Shown here piece by piece: positions 6,753 to 15,604 of a DNA stretch of 32,926 bases. How positions within the stretch are numbered: position 1 is the stretch's first letter; each line of letters starts with the position of its first letter. Position numbers and translations under genes: made by a program. Source of the DNA: a virus; the IMG/VR virus record IMGVR_UViG_3300009155_000148, positions 1 to 32,926 of that record. The stretch is one strand, 5' to 3'. The notes beneath the pieces were generated by a model. That model saw only the letters and a list, made by a program, of their open reading frames with translations. It had not been told where the DNA came from and did no database searches.

Positions 6753-8405
6753 TTATTCAAGCAACAAATTATTATTTGATGCGGTTTGCATGATTACCCA
6801 ATTAGTGCCATCAGACACCATTGTCGCCCAATTACCAATTACACCCAAAAGAATGGCTGTTCCTGCCGTTGTGCTATCAATTGGCACAATATTTGATGAA
6901 GCAGAATTAACCAATTGAGTTTGCATATTCTTTACAGTAATTGATCTGCCCGTCCATGCTGAAGCAGCAGGAAAAGTCAAAGTCAAAGTAGACCCTGTTT
7001 TGTTATTGATAATCCAAGTGTCTGTACCCGTTATTGTATAGTCAGCAGTCTTAGTTAGCACTGTAGACAAAGGAATATAGTCAGTGTTAGCCACTGCAGC
7101 TGAAATAGCTGTACCGTTGCCTTTGAGTAAACCAGTAATTGTGGTGGTCAACGTAATGTTTGCGGCTTGACCAGCAGCAACAGTTCCTGCAAATCCGTTG
7201 GCAGATACCACCGATGCGGAAACTAAATTTCCTGAAGCAGTACCCGTTAAGTCTCCAATAAACGTAGTAGCACTAGCAGTAGTTGCAAACGTAACGCTTT
7301 TATCTTGATCTATCGTAACTGCTGTAGCTTGGGTAATTGTGCCATTTGGAGTAACATTAATTAAAGTTTTTGTACCCCTAGCAACAGCCCCCCAGTTTTC
7401 AGTTGCAACGCCTTCAAAAGAAGCTTGAGCGTATCCATCAGAAGAAGTTGTACCGTATCCTGCAAGTTCAAACTTGCCCAAACTGTCTCCACTAAATGGC
7501 GCTTGAGGAGCAGCATAGGTATTGCGAAATTTAGTAACTCGCATTGAGGAACTATTTGCATCGCTAGAATATCCACGAATAGAAATTCTTGACGTTAAAG
7601 TGTTATCTCCAAATGCTCTTAACAAAGTTGTCGGAACAGTTGTTGTATTTATTCCAAGGTGGCTTACGTTTGTTAAACTTTTGGCATTAAGGTCAACTGG
7701 ACTTATGGCTCCAATATACGGAACAAAGTTTTCTGCATTTTGAGCCGCCATTGTTCCCAACTGAGGCTGGGGGATAGACCCAATTGCCTGCTCCAGCGCT
7801 TGAATTTGAGGAGTTTGATCAAGATACGCAATAGATCCAATTGCTTGCTCTAAAGCTTGAATTTGAGAAGATTGATCAAAATAAGGAATAGCTCCAATTG
7901 TTTGTTGTAAAGCTTGGATTTCAGAAGATTGATCAGAAATTACAGGATCAGTTATATTGTCAGCATTAGTTACAAAATCTAAATCAATTGAAGATCCATT
8001 GTCTTTAACAAAAGTTGGGCTTGGACGCAAAGGACCAATATATATTTCAAGTTGCCGACCGCCAGTAGTGTTGTACCAAAAAAACTTAGTTGTTCCAAAA
8101 CCTCCATTTACTGGCAACCATTGATAATCTGATGGGGTTGTTGATTCAGTAAATAAATCATTGTTTCTGATTCCGTAATAAAGTCGATTGGTTGGTACGT
8201 TACTAAAGTTAACTTGTCCGTTATAACTGTCTGCATATTTAACTTGCAAATATTTATATAAATAACTTACAACACCAAAATTAGCAGTGCTTATATAACC
8301 CGTATTAGGGTTGATAGCCATTGTTTGAGAAAAGTTGGCAAGCAGATAATTGACTGCTTCACCCAATTCTGCATTGGTTGGATTTGTAGTTACTGAAAAT
8401 GTCAT
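6753..8405 (-). CDS. Tail fibre / collar-type fibre protein
   Basis: A 550-aa fibre protein. Residues 1-150 form a globular N-terminal domain, presumably for virion attachment. Residues 158-214 are three tandem 19-residue units (DQSSEIQALQQTIG, DQSSQIQALEQAIG, DQTPQIQALEQAIG), a likely trimeric coiled-coil shaft. The region from about 235 to 395 is Ser/Thr/Asn-rich and beta-like. From about 430 a known fibre C-terminal pattern appears (LLKGNGTAISAAVANTDY, then LTFPAASAWTGRSITVKN and ending GNWATMVSDGTNWVIMQ), usual in phage beta-rich tips. GAGG precedes ATG 8405 and the stop of the nozzle-like gene overlaps the ATG (TAATG). It probably contributes to host recognition. Confidence 0.75.
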   Translation of the reverse strand: MTFSVTTNPTNAELGEAVNYLLANFSQTMAINPNTGYISTANFGVVSYLYKYLQVKYADSYNGQVNFSNVPTNRLYYGIRNNDLFTESTTPSDYQWLPVNGGFGTTKFFWYNTTGGRQLEIYIGPLRPSPTFVKDNGSSIDLDFVTNADNITDPVISDQSSEIQALQQTIGAIPYFDQSSQIQALEQAIGSIAYLDQTPQIQALEQAIGSIPQPQLGTMAAQNAENFVPYIGAISPVDLNAKSLTNVSHLGINTTTVPTTLLRAFGDNTLTSRISIRGYSSDANSSSMRVTKFRNTYAAPQAPFSGDSLGKFELAGYGTTSSDGYAQASFEGVATENWGAVARGTKTLINVTPNGTITQATAVTIDQDKSVTFATTASATTFIGDLTGTASGNLVSASVVSANGFAGTVAAGQAANITLTTTITGLLKGNGTAISAAVANTDYIPLSTVLTKTADYTITGTDTWIINNKTGSTLTLTFPAASAWTGRSITVKNMQTQLVNSASSNIVPIDSTTAGTAILLGVIGNWATMVSDGTNWVIMQTASNNNLLLE

Positions 8406-10030
8406 TAGAAAGCATCCTCAACAATAGTTGCTTGCCAATTCATTGCCGTAGTATTCCATGTATTAGTTGCATCATTAGATTGAATTTTTAACGATACTGT
8501 ACGCACGGCATTTTGTTGAGTTGTTACCCAAGGATTATTAGTAACAATGCTCATTCTGCCTGTCTGACCATAGGTTGCGTCCTGTGCTGTTGAATTAGCG
8601 CCACCAACAGTGATCTGTACTTCACCAGTTCCAGCAATTTCAGGCAACGCCCTATGTATATACACTTTGCTTGAATAAGGAATGGGGCCATTTGCTGTTT
8701 GCAAAACAACATTATTTCGTTCAAATAAACAAGGAATAGGTTGGTTATTGATAAAAGAATTACCAATGTCTGTTTGAATTAATTTAAGATTGGCTGATCC
8801 TGTTGGGGCATATGTTACGCAACGTGAAGCATATTTAAAATCACTTCCAACAAACACAGGGCCTTCAGTACCCATACAAGCGTTCTGGATGTCTTTAGGA
8901 GCGTTCCAAACTTGTAAGTCATAGCGGTATGCCAACATCTTGTTGCACCACCCTGTAGAGGTCAAATCAGGAAAATAAATTTCAATTTGATATTTCTGCG
9001 TATTGTTGACCATAAACACACGGTCAGAATATGTGGCACTTAAATTACTGAAAAAGTAATTCTTGACCTTCTGGTTGCCCAAGGAATTGAAATTGGACCC
9101 ATCAAACACCCAAATGTCACGAGCATCAATGCCATACACATTGGCATCAGTATTTGTCCAGCAATTGTTGTTTAACAATCCTCGACCTTGGTTAAACAAT
9201 CGCACACCAAAAACTGGCGTTGTTGTGGATTGATAAGCAATAGGAGAAAGAATTACTGTATCCCAATATGAACAGATGTAAAAGTTACCACCTAAAAAGA
9301 ACCCATCAACTAATTGCCCACGAACAGGAACTTCTTGTTCGTTAGCTATGTTAGATAATGTAGGGACCCAAGATGCTGGTACACCCGTTGTTGCAAAAGC
9401 TTGTGACCAACGAATGGTCGTTTCATATCTTGTGGTAACTCCACTAAGAGTTTTAGTTAAGTTTCCAGCAACCAAAATATTGCCTACGTTTGGAGAACAA
9501 AAATTTCTCATAAACGCAGCAGTTGTTTTGGTTACTCCAATGTCATAGTTCCAAATATAATTGTCAGGAGCAGTGTCATAAACATTAATCTCGGTACGAT
9601 CAGGCAGGAAGTACATTGGAGAGCCAAGGCCATCATTGATGAAGAAAACTTCACCTACCCATGATGTAGTGATATTAATGTTGTCCGTGTAGCCAGACAA
9701 AGTAACATTATTATTTGCGGCATAACCTGGGGTAATGTTGACAATAGAATTGTTGGTCAACATGTACCAACGACCTAAATTGCTTGAATCCCTAGTAGCT
9801 ACAATATAAACAAATTGTCCATTAGATCGAAATCCACCTTCCATAAAAATAGGAAAGTATGGAATTAATGACAAAATTGCTTGTTCGCCATTAATTTTTT
9901 TAACACCACGAACATCTGCTTCAACATTTTTGCCAGAATTGTACTCATTTGGCCCCAAAGCATTGCTTGGGACATCAGGAGTAAACGACATGTTAGAAAA
10001 TGGCGTTCGCAGTTTGGTGTAGTCAGCCAT
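8405..10030 (-). CDS. Tail nozzle-like protein (T7 gp12 / P22 gp10 type)
   Basis: A 541-aa beta-rich protein with the look of podovirus tail nozzle or 'tail tubular B / DNA stabilisation' proteins. It starts with a head-proximal segment (LRTPFSNMSFTPDVPSNALG), then repeated blade-like strands: GQFVYIVATRD, GEVFFINDGLGSPMYFLPD, RWSQAF...PASWVPT, GNFYICSYWDTVILSPI, ARDIWVFDGSNF. Such 'RWS...W' and 'D.W.FDG' blades are typical of the beta-propeller in this family. Its position between the adaptor/tailspike genes and the fibre genes fits. The SD is weak (GGAA about ten bases upstream). It would close the tail channel and anchor fibres. The family assignment is by pattern and not by alignment. Confidence 0.6.
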   Translation of the reverse strand: MADYTKLRTPFSNMSFTPDVPSNALGPNEYNSGKNVEADVRGVKKINGEQAILSLIPYFPIFMEGGFRSNGQFVYIVATRDSSNLGRWYMLTNNSIVNITPGYAANNNVTLSGYTDNINITTSWVGEVFFINDGLGSPMYFLPDRTEINVYDTAPDNYIWNYDIGVTKTTAAFMRNFCSPNVGNILVAGNLTKTLSGVTTRYETTIRWSQAFATTGVPASWVPTLSNIANEQEVPVRGQLVDGFFLGGNFYICSYWDTVILSPIAYQSTTTPVFGVRLFNQGRGLLNNNCWTNTDANVYGIDARDIWVFDGSNFNSLGNQKVKNYFFSNLSATYSDRVFMVNNTQKYQIEIYFPDLTSTGWCNKMLAYRYDLQVWNAPKDIQNACMGTEGPVFVGSDFKYASRCVTYAPTGSANLKLIQTDIGNSFINNQPIPCLFERNNVVLQTANGPIPYSSKVYIHRALPEIAGTGEVQITVGGANSTAQDATYGQTGRMSIVTNNPWVTTQQNAVRTVSLKIQSNDATNTWNTTAMNWQATIVEDAF

Positions 10031-10032
10031 GA

Positions 10033-10359
10033 TTAATTATTCCAAGGCAATGGCAAACTTACAAAAGTTGGATTAGCTTGTGATTCAACTTGAGAAATAA
10101 CATTTTTTTCTGTTGCATCTTTGTCAACGCCGTTGTTCCAACACCAACTCAATACTTGATCTTGAGTCAAATCTGCATAAGGAGTAAATGAACCATTTAT
10201 TTCTGGTTGAGGAAAAGATAAAGTTCCGAAACTTAAGCCGTTATATGTGCCATCAGTTGTATTGCATCGCCATCCACAATCAACTACTGTTTCTATATTT
10301 CCATTAATTTCCGTATTGGATACATTCATCCATTCAATCAACCAATTAATAGTACTCAT
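10033..10359 (-). CDS. DUF7936-like small phage protein
   Basis: A 108-aa protein matching a recurrent phage family of unknown function. It has NWLIEWMNVSNTEINGNIE, a cysteine-bearing strand VDCGWRCNTTDGTY, then YADLTQDQVLSWCWNNGVDK and a C-terminus ending in PLPWNN. The 'LT..QVL.W.W..GVDK...E' block is characteristic of proteins near fibre genes in many podo- and myoviruses. AAGGA lies six bases upstream of ATG 10359, and the ATG overlaps the S74 fibre stop (ATGA). A fibre-tip or fibre-assembly role is possible from context only. Confidence 0.65.
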   Translation of the reverse strand: MSTINWLIEWMNVSNTEINGNIETVVDCGWRCNTTDGTYNGLSFGTLSFPQPEINGSFTPYADLTQDQVLSWCWNNGVDKDATEKNVISQVESQANPTFVSLPLPWNN

Positions 10360-11435
10360 GATTTTCCTTCTAATGCCAAAAGGCGGTTTTCAAGCGATTC
10401 AATAGTGTCAAGTGCTTTTTGCAACGATATGACAACCACGGCTAAAACAGAACGATCATAATAGCCCCAAGGTTTTCCTTCTTCAGGGGCTGGCGCAGCT
10501 TCAGGACCGATTGCGGCATTGACATTCTGGGCATAAAAGCCTAACTGCCGATCTTTGCCAAAGATTTCTTTTTTTTCATCGTTGTAATACCAATAGCCAG
10601 GCTGCAACTTTTTAAGCATAGCATCCGTATCAACTGGAATACCATCTTTAATTTTCCATGTTTCATCAGACACGGACGATATAACACCAGCTGCTGAAAA
10701 TGTCGCTGCGCCAGCGCCATACGCGCTCATGGTGACGATGCCAGTTGAGGCAAGCGTCATGGAAGTAGCAGAAGCGTTAGTCCTCCATGTATGCGAAGCT
10801 GCGTAATAGTATGTGTCTACATATGCTGCGCCAGAACGATTGTAATTTTGAATATATGTCCCAGTACCCCCACCAGGTGCATTTGTAAAAAATTCCAACC
10901 CTGCTGCACCCGCATTTGAAACTGCAAGTTTTGCTTGTGGCGAGCTTGTCCCAATACCTACGTTGCCACCAAAAGGGTTAATTGTTATATCAGCAGCGGA
11001 AGATCCGCCATTAAACACAGAACCCTGTAAATACGGCAAACCTGACGTAACAAGGTTTCCGTGATTCATTAAATAACCAGAGTTAGCATCGCCACGAACA
11101 GTAAATGCAGCTTGAGTATTTGAGGTTGCTAATGTGCTTGCGTTTTGAGCCGCAGCGCCAAGAACTGCCAACTTTGCATTTGCGCCTTCATTAGCGGGAA
11201 TGGTTGCATTAACGCCAACTTGCCCAGCAGATGTAATCAACAACGTATTGCCAGTTGTTAATACACTTGTAGACGATGCGTAAACCACGCCGTTTGCGGA
11301 AAAAGGTCTGGTTATTCCAGTTAAAGCATTGATGGTAATTTGTTTTGTGACGCTACTTTGCACAATCGGAAGAGTTTCAGTTCCAACAACCGGAGTTGTT
11401 GCGGCAGTAAGTTGTGAAATTTTAGCGTTTGACAT
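10356..11435 (-). CDS. Tail fibre with C-terminal S74 intramolecular chaperone
   Basis: A 359-aa fibre. The N-terminus (KISQLTAATTPVVGTETLPI) is the common short virion-attachment module of phage fibres. A beta-rich repeat region with NVGIGTSSPQAKLAV (about 158-172) follows. Residues about 254-359 form a Peptidase_S74 endosialidase-type chaperone: SVSDETWK at 254-261 (the family's 'S.D.RLK' self-cleavage region), LKKLQPGYWYY, RQLGFYAQNVNAAIG and a C-terminal coiled coil (LQKALDTIESLENRLLALE). Such domains drive trimerisation and then cut themselves off. The usual R-L of the motif is T-W here. No Shine-Dalgarno is visible upstream of ATG 11435, only an AT-rich stretch. Confidence 0.88.
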   Translation of the reverse strand: MSNAKISQLTAATTPVVGTETLPIVQSSVTKQITINALTGITRPFSANGVVYASSTSVLTTGNTLLITSAGQVGVNATIPANEGANAKLAVLGAAAQNASTLATSNTQAAFTVRGDANSGYLMNHGNLVTSGLPYLQGSVFNGGSSAADITINPFGGNVGIGTSSPQAKLAVSNAGAAGLEFFTNAPGGGTGTYIQNYNRSGAAYVDTYYYAASHTWRTNASATSMTLASTGIVTMSAYGAGAATFSAAGVISSVSDETWKIKDGIPVDTDAMLKKLQPGYWYYNDEKKEIFGKDRQLGFYAQNVNAAIGPEAAPAPEEGKPWGYYDRSVLAVVVISLQKALDTIESLENRLLALEGKS

Positions 11436-11458
11436 TTTTTGTTTTTAATTTATTAAAT

Positions 11459-13180
11459 TTATCCAATAACGTTCCATTGAGTGCCATTCCATAAAAATAC
11501 TTTAGAAAAGTAATTTGTATTGTATGAAGGGCTAACCGTACCATCAACAGTGCCAATAAATTGGATAGGTCTTGCCGCAGCAGTTCCAGCGCCATCTTTT
11601 ATCGTAACAGCGTACCCAACTGGTCGAAGTGTTGGCGGCGTTACTTGAATGGTAGCCGCTGTGGTATTAATAACAACAAGTGTTTCTTCAGTGCCAAGCA
11701 ATTGATAGTTTGCGCCTGATGAGCTTACTACAGTGTATTTGTCTACCCGCCCACGAATAGTTCCAGTTGTGCCTGTGCCGTTGTGTACCGTGTTTTTTTC
11801 TGTCACGTTTAACACAGAGCCAGCCAAAATTACACCTTGATATGTGTATGCGCTAGGATAATCATTGTTTACGCCGCCGCCAACAATGTTGGAGTCAATT
11901 TTTACGCTGACACTGTTGGATACATAAATGCCTGTGCAATAGTTAACATCTCCACCAGGTGTTAGATTACGAGCGTTGTAACCCGCAACCACGTTGTTTG
12001 CAATAATGCCGCCTTGAATATTTCTTAAAAATATCCCCGCTCCAATATTGGCTTGCATTGTATTTCCAGTAATTTGGAAATTTACAAGGGTTGGTTGGGA
12101 ACCGTATGGGTTTACAGACCCAATAGATTGGTACGCATACAACTCGCCATTAAAATGGTTATTTGCAATGTTGACCATTATGGGATATTGCCCATCAGCT
12201 TGCGGAATAATGTTGATTGTTGGAGAAGAATATCCTGCCCCATCAAAGAAATTATTTGTAATTCTTACTTCAGATAAAACTCTTGTAGGAGTTAATAAAA
12301 TGCAACTTACAGTGTTTCCACCTAAATAACAATTGTCAATTAACAAACCTTCACATCCGTACACAAGAATGCCGTATTCATTACCAGCATTAGTGCCTGC
12401 GAAATTAACTGTTTGTGTGCCGTTGTCGCTGATTGTAAAATTAACTGACCGAGCACCAGCGTTTGAGCCACCAAAATAGCAATTGGTAATGTCAACCAAT
12501 TGAACGTATGCAACAGACCCAACAAAAATACCAGCAATACCTTCTTGGGCTGCGGGGTAAAAAGGATTCCAACATCCTTGAATGTTGCACCTGTTAATTT
12601 TAATTAACGATCCTTGTTCAATGTTGATTTGAAAAGTCATACGCCACAACCAACAGTCTTCAATCAAAGCGCCTTGTGCGTTGCCAAAACGAATGTGCGA
12701 GCCTGTAGTCGCAAGATTTGACAACGATGTAAAACCTGTGTCCGGCAACGTTCCGTGATAAAACCACATTCCTTTAATATTTGCAGAGCCTGCATTGTCA
12801 AAGTTAAAAGTATTACCATAATTAGCATAGCGTCTAATAATGGTATTGTTAACGCCGTTGCCAATCAATTGCTGGTTTGTCAAGCAATTGATAGTGCTAG
12901 TCAATAAATATGTTCCCGTGGGAAAATAAACTCTACCACCTGCACCTGCTGCTGTAATGGCTGCTTGAATAGCCGCTGTATCATCTGTTGTCCCATCTCC
13001 AACAGCACCATAATCTTTAACAGTTAGACTTTCACGCAATTTGGTTTGTACTGTTGTAGTTATTGCACCAACGCCAGCAGGAACATATGCAATATTTGCC
13101 GCTGAAGCAGGCACAACCAATGAAGTACCATACAAACTATTGGATTCCCCACCAGAACCAAACAAATTACCGATTGTCAT
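11459..13180 (-). CDS. Tailspike with pectate-lyase-type right-handed beta-helix
   Basis: A 573-aa tailspike and probable polysaccharide-binding or depolymerising protein. A short N-terminal virion-binding part is followed at residues 54-75 by VKDYGAVGDGTTDDTAAIQA, the hallmark opening of Pectate_lyase_3 beta-helix tailspikes. Next come GGRVYFPTGTYLLTSTI and repeated N-rich coils (IRFGNAQGALIEDCWLW, VYGCEGLLIDNCYLGG, ITGNTMQANIGAGIFL, IANNVVAGYN). The last about 70 residues look like a beta-rich cap (VTIKDGAGTAAARPIQFIG). AAGGA precedes the ATG. The catalytic residues cannot be assigned by eye. Upstream is the adaptor and downstream the S74 fibre, so this phage carries at least two receptor-binding proteins here. 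Confidence 0.85.
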   Translation of the reverse strand: MTIGNLFGSGGESNSLYGTSLVVPASAANIAYVPAGVGAITTTVQTKLRESLTVKDYGAVGDGTTDDTAAIQAAITAAGAGGRVYFPTGTYLLTSTINCLTNQQLIGNGVNNTIIRRYANYGNTFNFDNAGSANIKGMWFYHGTLPDTGFTSLSNLATTGSHIRFGNAQGALIEDCWLWRMTFQINIEQGSLIKINRCNIQGCWNPFYPAAQEGIAGIFVGSVAYVQLVDITNCYFGGSNAGARSVNFTISDNGTQTVNFAGTNAGNEYGILVYGCEGLLIDNCYLGGNTVSCILLTPTRVLSEVRITNNFFDGAGYSSPTINIIPQADGQYPIMVNIANNHFNGELYAYQSIGSVNPYGSQPTLVNFQITGNTMQANIGAGIFLRNIQGGIIANNVVAGYNARNLTPGGDVNYCTGIYVSNSVSVKIDSNIVGGGVNNDYPSAYTYQGVILAGSVLNVTEKNTVHNGTGTTGTIRGRVDKYTVVSSSGANYQLLGTEETLVVINTTAATIQVTPPTLRPVGYAVTIKDGAGTAAARPIQFIGTVDGTVSPSYNTNYFSKVFLWNGTQWNVIG

Positions 13181-13189
13181 ATATTTTCC

Positions 13190-14179
13190 TTATTTAAAAC
13201 TATAACGATAGTTTCTAGGTTGAAATTCTGATGTTAAATGTTGGTCACCGCCACGCCATTTATCTTTGAAGTTTTGATCTTCAATTAAACCATAAGCATC
13301 ATCGCCCCTAGCTTTCCATTTTTGTGCTTCTTCAACGTTTTTGTTTTTGTCATAATATGCAGACAAAGTGTTATATAAATAACCTTCAGGAAATGAAGAC
13401 AAAACTTCATTGGTTTGTAAAATTGGGATAGCAGCATTGTTTGTAGGAGAAAACAATAAATTATAAGATCGTTGGTAATAAGCTTTAATTGTTACGTTTG
13501 CACCTGGGTTTGGGCTAAATACATAACGACCACCTACTTCAGAAAAAGAAGCTCGAATAACCCTTGGCACACCAAAAGGTCTGATGTATAACTGATCAAT
13601 CATGCGCCTGCGAATAATCTCACGATCACCTACACGGTCATACACAATCCAAGGACCAACATTGGTTGCGCCAGCAGGTTGATTAGATGTTTGGGTATCT
13701 TGAAAAAACAAAATAGGCCAATTCATGTCAAATGGAATATCTGCCATGCCTTGGCTATCTGTTACCAAAATAGATGGGTTTGTGGGGTTGTATGGGTCAC
13801 TACGCAAGCCAGGCAGTTCAATGACCCGCATTGTCATTTCAGCATTTTGAATGCAACTTAAAATTTCCAATGAAGATTGAGAAGGCAATTTTAAAATAGT
13901 AGCTGGCAAAATTGAATTTGTCCATACTCCATCAGGGTCAGATACCGTGATGCTTGTTGCGTTTACAAAAAGCACAACGGTGTATGGCAACATAGTGCTT
14001 GGGCCAATAAAATCACCTGGCAACACTTGACCAACAGGGCTGGCTGAAGTAGTTAAAATTGGGTTTGTATCATTACTTACACTAGAAGCATTGACAGTCA
14101 AAGGACTAGGAACAGCTCCAACCCAATTGGCTACTCGGCTTACTAAAGCATTTCCCGATTGAATAAACAGAGCTGACAT
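13190..14179 (-). CDS. Head-tail adaptor (SU10 adaptor / P22 gp4-like)
   Basis: A 329-aa protein likely to form the ring joining portal to tail. The C-terminal third has the adaptor hallmark: VTIKAYYQRSYNLL, then FPEGYLYNTLSAYYDKNKNVEEAQKWKARGDDAYGL (about 262-297), the 'P.AYL...L..A......D...A..W' helical pair of SU10/gp4-type adaptors. A long beta-rich insertion follows the N-terminus (about 20-100). Position between head genes and the tailspike supports it. AAGG precedes ATG 14179. The protein is longer than minimal adaptors, and the insertion may be an extra decorative domain. Confidence 0.7.
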   Translation of the reverse strand: MSALFIQSGNALVSRVANWVGAVPSPLTVNASSVSNDTNPILTTSASPVGQVLPGDFIGPSTMLPYTVVLFVNATSITVSDPDGVWTNSILPATILKLPSQSSLEILSCIQNAEMTMRVIELPGLRSDPYNPTNPSILVTDSQGMADIPFDMNWPILFFQDTQTSNQPAGATNVGPWIVYDRVGDREIIRRRMIDQLYIRPFGVPRVIRASFSEVGGRYVFSPNPGANVTIKAYYQRSYNLLFSPTNNAAIPILQTNEVLSSFPEGYLYNTLSAYYDKNKNVEEAQKWKARGDDAYGLIEDQNFKDKWRGGDQHLTSEFQPRNYRYSFK

Positions 14180-14188
14180 TTTTAAACC

Positions 14189-14695
14189 TTATCTTGTCGG
14201 TATAGAAGGATTATAAGGAATTGGGATCTTTCCGCTAGGGTGACAAACAAAATCACTGTAATGTTCGTTTACGATAGCATAAAAAAGAATCTTATCCTTA
14301 CGCTCTTGCTTAATTAACTCCCAAGGACGGTTGTTAAACCACTTGGAACTGATTTCATGGGCAAAACATTTAGGCAATTGCATCATGTGGGCAGTGCCTG
14401 CAAAAAATGGATTGTCTGTTCCATGAACTTTATGAAATTCCCTACGTTCTTTACAAAATTGTTTTACTTCTTCAACATTCTTTTGGTCATACTGGACATA
14501 CCGTACACCGTCTACAGCGCCAACCTTGTAATCAATGTTGGAAGTTTTAAAGGTTTGCGACCAAGTACCAGACTTGACCTCATTAAATAGTTTGTCGTTA
14601 TGACGAAATACACTATCAATGCCAGCCTCAAGAATACCGCCTGAATAGTATTCTTCATTTATGCGAACTTCATCATCATTCATATTTAATCCCAT
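14189..14695 (-). CDS. Hypothetical protein between head and adaptor genes
   Basis: A 168-aa soluble, charged protein I cannot assign. It contains NVEEVKQFCKERREFHKVHG (about 73-92), PKCFAHEISSKWFNNRPWEL and KILFYAIVNEHYSDFVCHPSGK, with scattered Cys and His but no clear metal-binding spacing. Proteins of this type often sit between the major head and adaptor genes in SU10- and N4-like maps. ATG 14695 has AAGG seven bases upstream; the ATG four codons later also has a GGGA, so the start is uncertain by four residues. A virion accessory role is inferred from position. Confidence 0.55.
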   Translation of the reverse strand: MGLNMNDDEVRINEEYYSGGILEAGIDSVFRHNDKLFNEVKSGTWSQTFKTSNIDYKVGAVDGVRYVQYDQKNVEEVKQFCKERREFHKVHGTDNPFFAGTAHMMQLPKCFAHEISSKWFNNRPWELIKQERKDKILFYAIVNEHYSDFVCHPSGKIPIPYNPSIPTR

Positions 14696-14707
14696 AACAA
14701 TACCTTA

Positions 14708-14737
14708 CCAAAAGAGCCTCCTTGTGAGAAGCCCTTT
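14708..14737 (-). terminator. Stem-loop, weak terminator or attenuator on the minus strand
   Basis: On the minus strand a ten-pair stem (AAAGGGCTTC with GAGGCTCTTT, two G-U pairs, loop of seven) is followed by TTTGG. The U-run is short, so termination would be partial. It lies between the 268-aa head protein and the 168-aa gene and could set head versus tail transcript levels. Confidence 0.45.
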
Positions 14738-14745
14738 CAGAAAGA

Positions 14746-15552
14746 TTAGTCTTTAGGATTCAAAGCAATAGTGAAACCTTCCAACACGATGTGATCAGTT
14801 GCTGTAGCAGTATCGCCAGTAATGGTGATTGCAACAGAAGCAGAACTATCAATTGCTGTGTAAACATGGGCACTAGCCGCTGCTCCACCAATCAATTGAG
14901 TAGATTGCACACCCAAAGCACCACGATTACGGATTGAGTTCATAGAACTGCCACCAGTAGAAGTAGTGTAAGCAGATGCAGTACCAATAGCAGTGCCGCC
15001 AAAGTACACAGTGCCTGTCTTAGCACCAGCCGAATTGTTGCAAGACCAGTTAGAGGTAACAACAACTTGACCATTGTTGCCCATAGAACCAGCTGGCAAT
15101 GTTACGTTAATTAAAGTAGTTTCAGTGGTAGAACCAGTGAAAGAACTATTAGAACCCGTAACAGCAGTCAAAGTTCCAGTTGGAGCAACAGGTGTAAATG
15201 CAACAGCGCCAACACCGTTAGCAACGCCATATTTACCAGCATAAACCACACCCACAGTAGTGCTAGAAAACACCACATAGTAGATGCCGCCAGTTGAGTC
15301 ACCCGACACAGCAGAAGCTGGGAAGTAGACAAAAGCATTGGCGTAAGTTGTGGGCAAAGCAGTACCCAAGGTTACAGTGCCATTTGTGGCAATAGTGCCA
15401 GTGTTAGCAACAATAACTGGAATACCAGATTCGCTCAAAATGCGGGGGAAATATTGAACCTGACCTTGAGTTCCAAGAACGCCAGTGATATCACCAGTGT
15501 TAACGTCAGACACAAATGCGGAGTTGTACTCTTTCCATGCTAATGTAGCCAT
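14746..15552 (-). CDS. Candidate head decoration/fibre protein
   Basis: A 268-aa protein directly after the major head gene. It is rich in Thr, Ser, Gly, Ala and Val with almost no charged residues outside the ends. The start, MATLAWKEYNSAFVSDVNTG, is followed by long beta-type repeats (GTVTLGTALPTTYANAFVYF, TTVGVVYAGKYGVANGVGAV) and a C-terminal beta domain (TDHIVLEGFTIALNPKD). The composition and position fit a head decoration or head-fibre protein. AAGGA precedes ATG 15552. It is separated from the head gene by a strong terminator, so it is probably made at a lower level than the head protein. The role is inferred. Confidence 0.55.
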   Translation of the reverse strand: MATLAWKEYNSAFVSDVNTGDITGVLGTQGQVQYFPRILSESGIPVIVANTGTIATNGTVTLGTALPTTYANAFVYFPASAVSGDSTGGIYYVVFSSTTVGVVYAGKYGVANGVGAVAFTPVAPTGTLTAVTGSNSSFTGSTTETTLINVTLPAGSMGNNGQVVVTSNWSCNNSAGAKTGTVYFGGTAIGTASAYTTSTGGSSMNSIRNRGALGVQSTQLIGGAAASAHVYTAIDSSASVAITITGDTATATDHIVLEGFTIALNPKD

Positions 15553-15575
15553 GATTTTTCCTTAAAAATAAATTG

Positions 15576-15600
15576 AAAAAAGGGGGTGATTAGCCCCCTA
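15576..15600 (-). terminator. Strong intrinsic terminator after the major head gene
   Basis: On the minus strand AGGGGG pairs with CCCCCT across a seven-base loop (CTAATCA) and is followed at once by a run of six T. This is a textbook rho-independent terminator, placed four bases after the head gene stop and inside the late operon. Confidence 0.88.
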
Positions 15601-15604
15601 AAGT

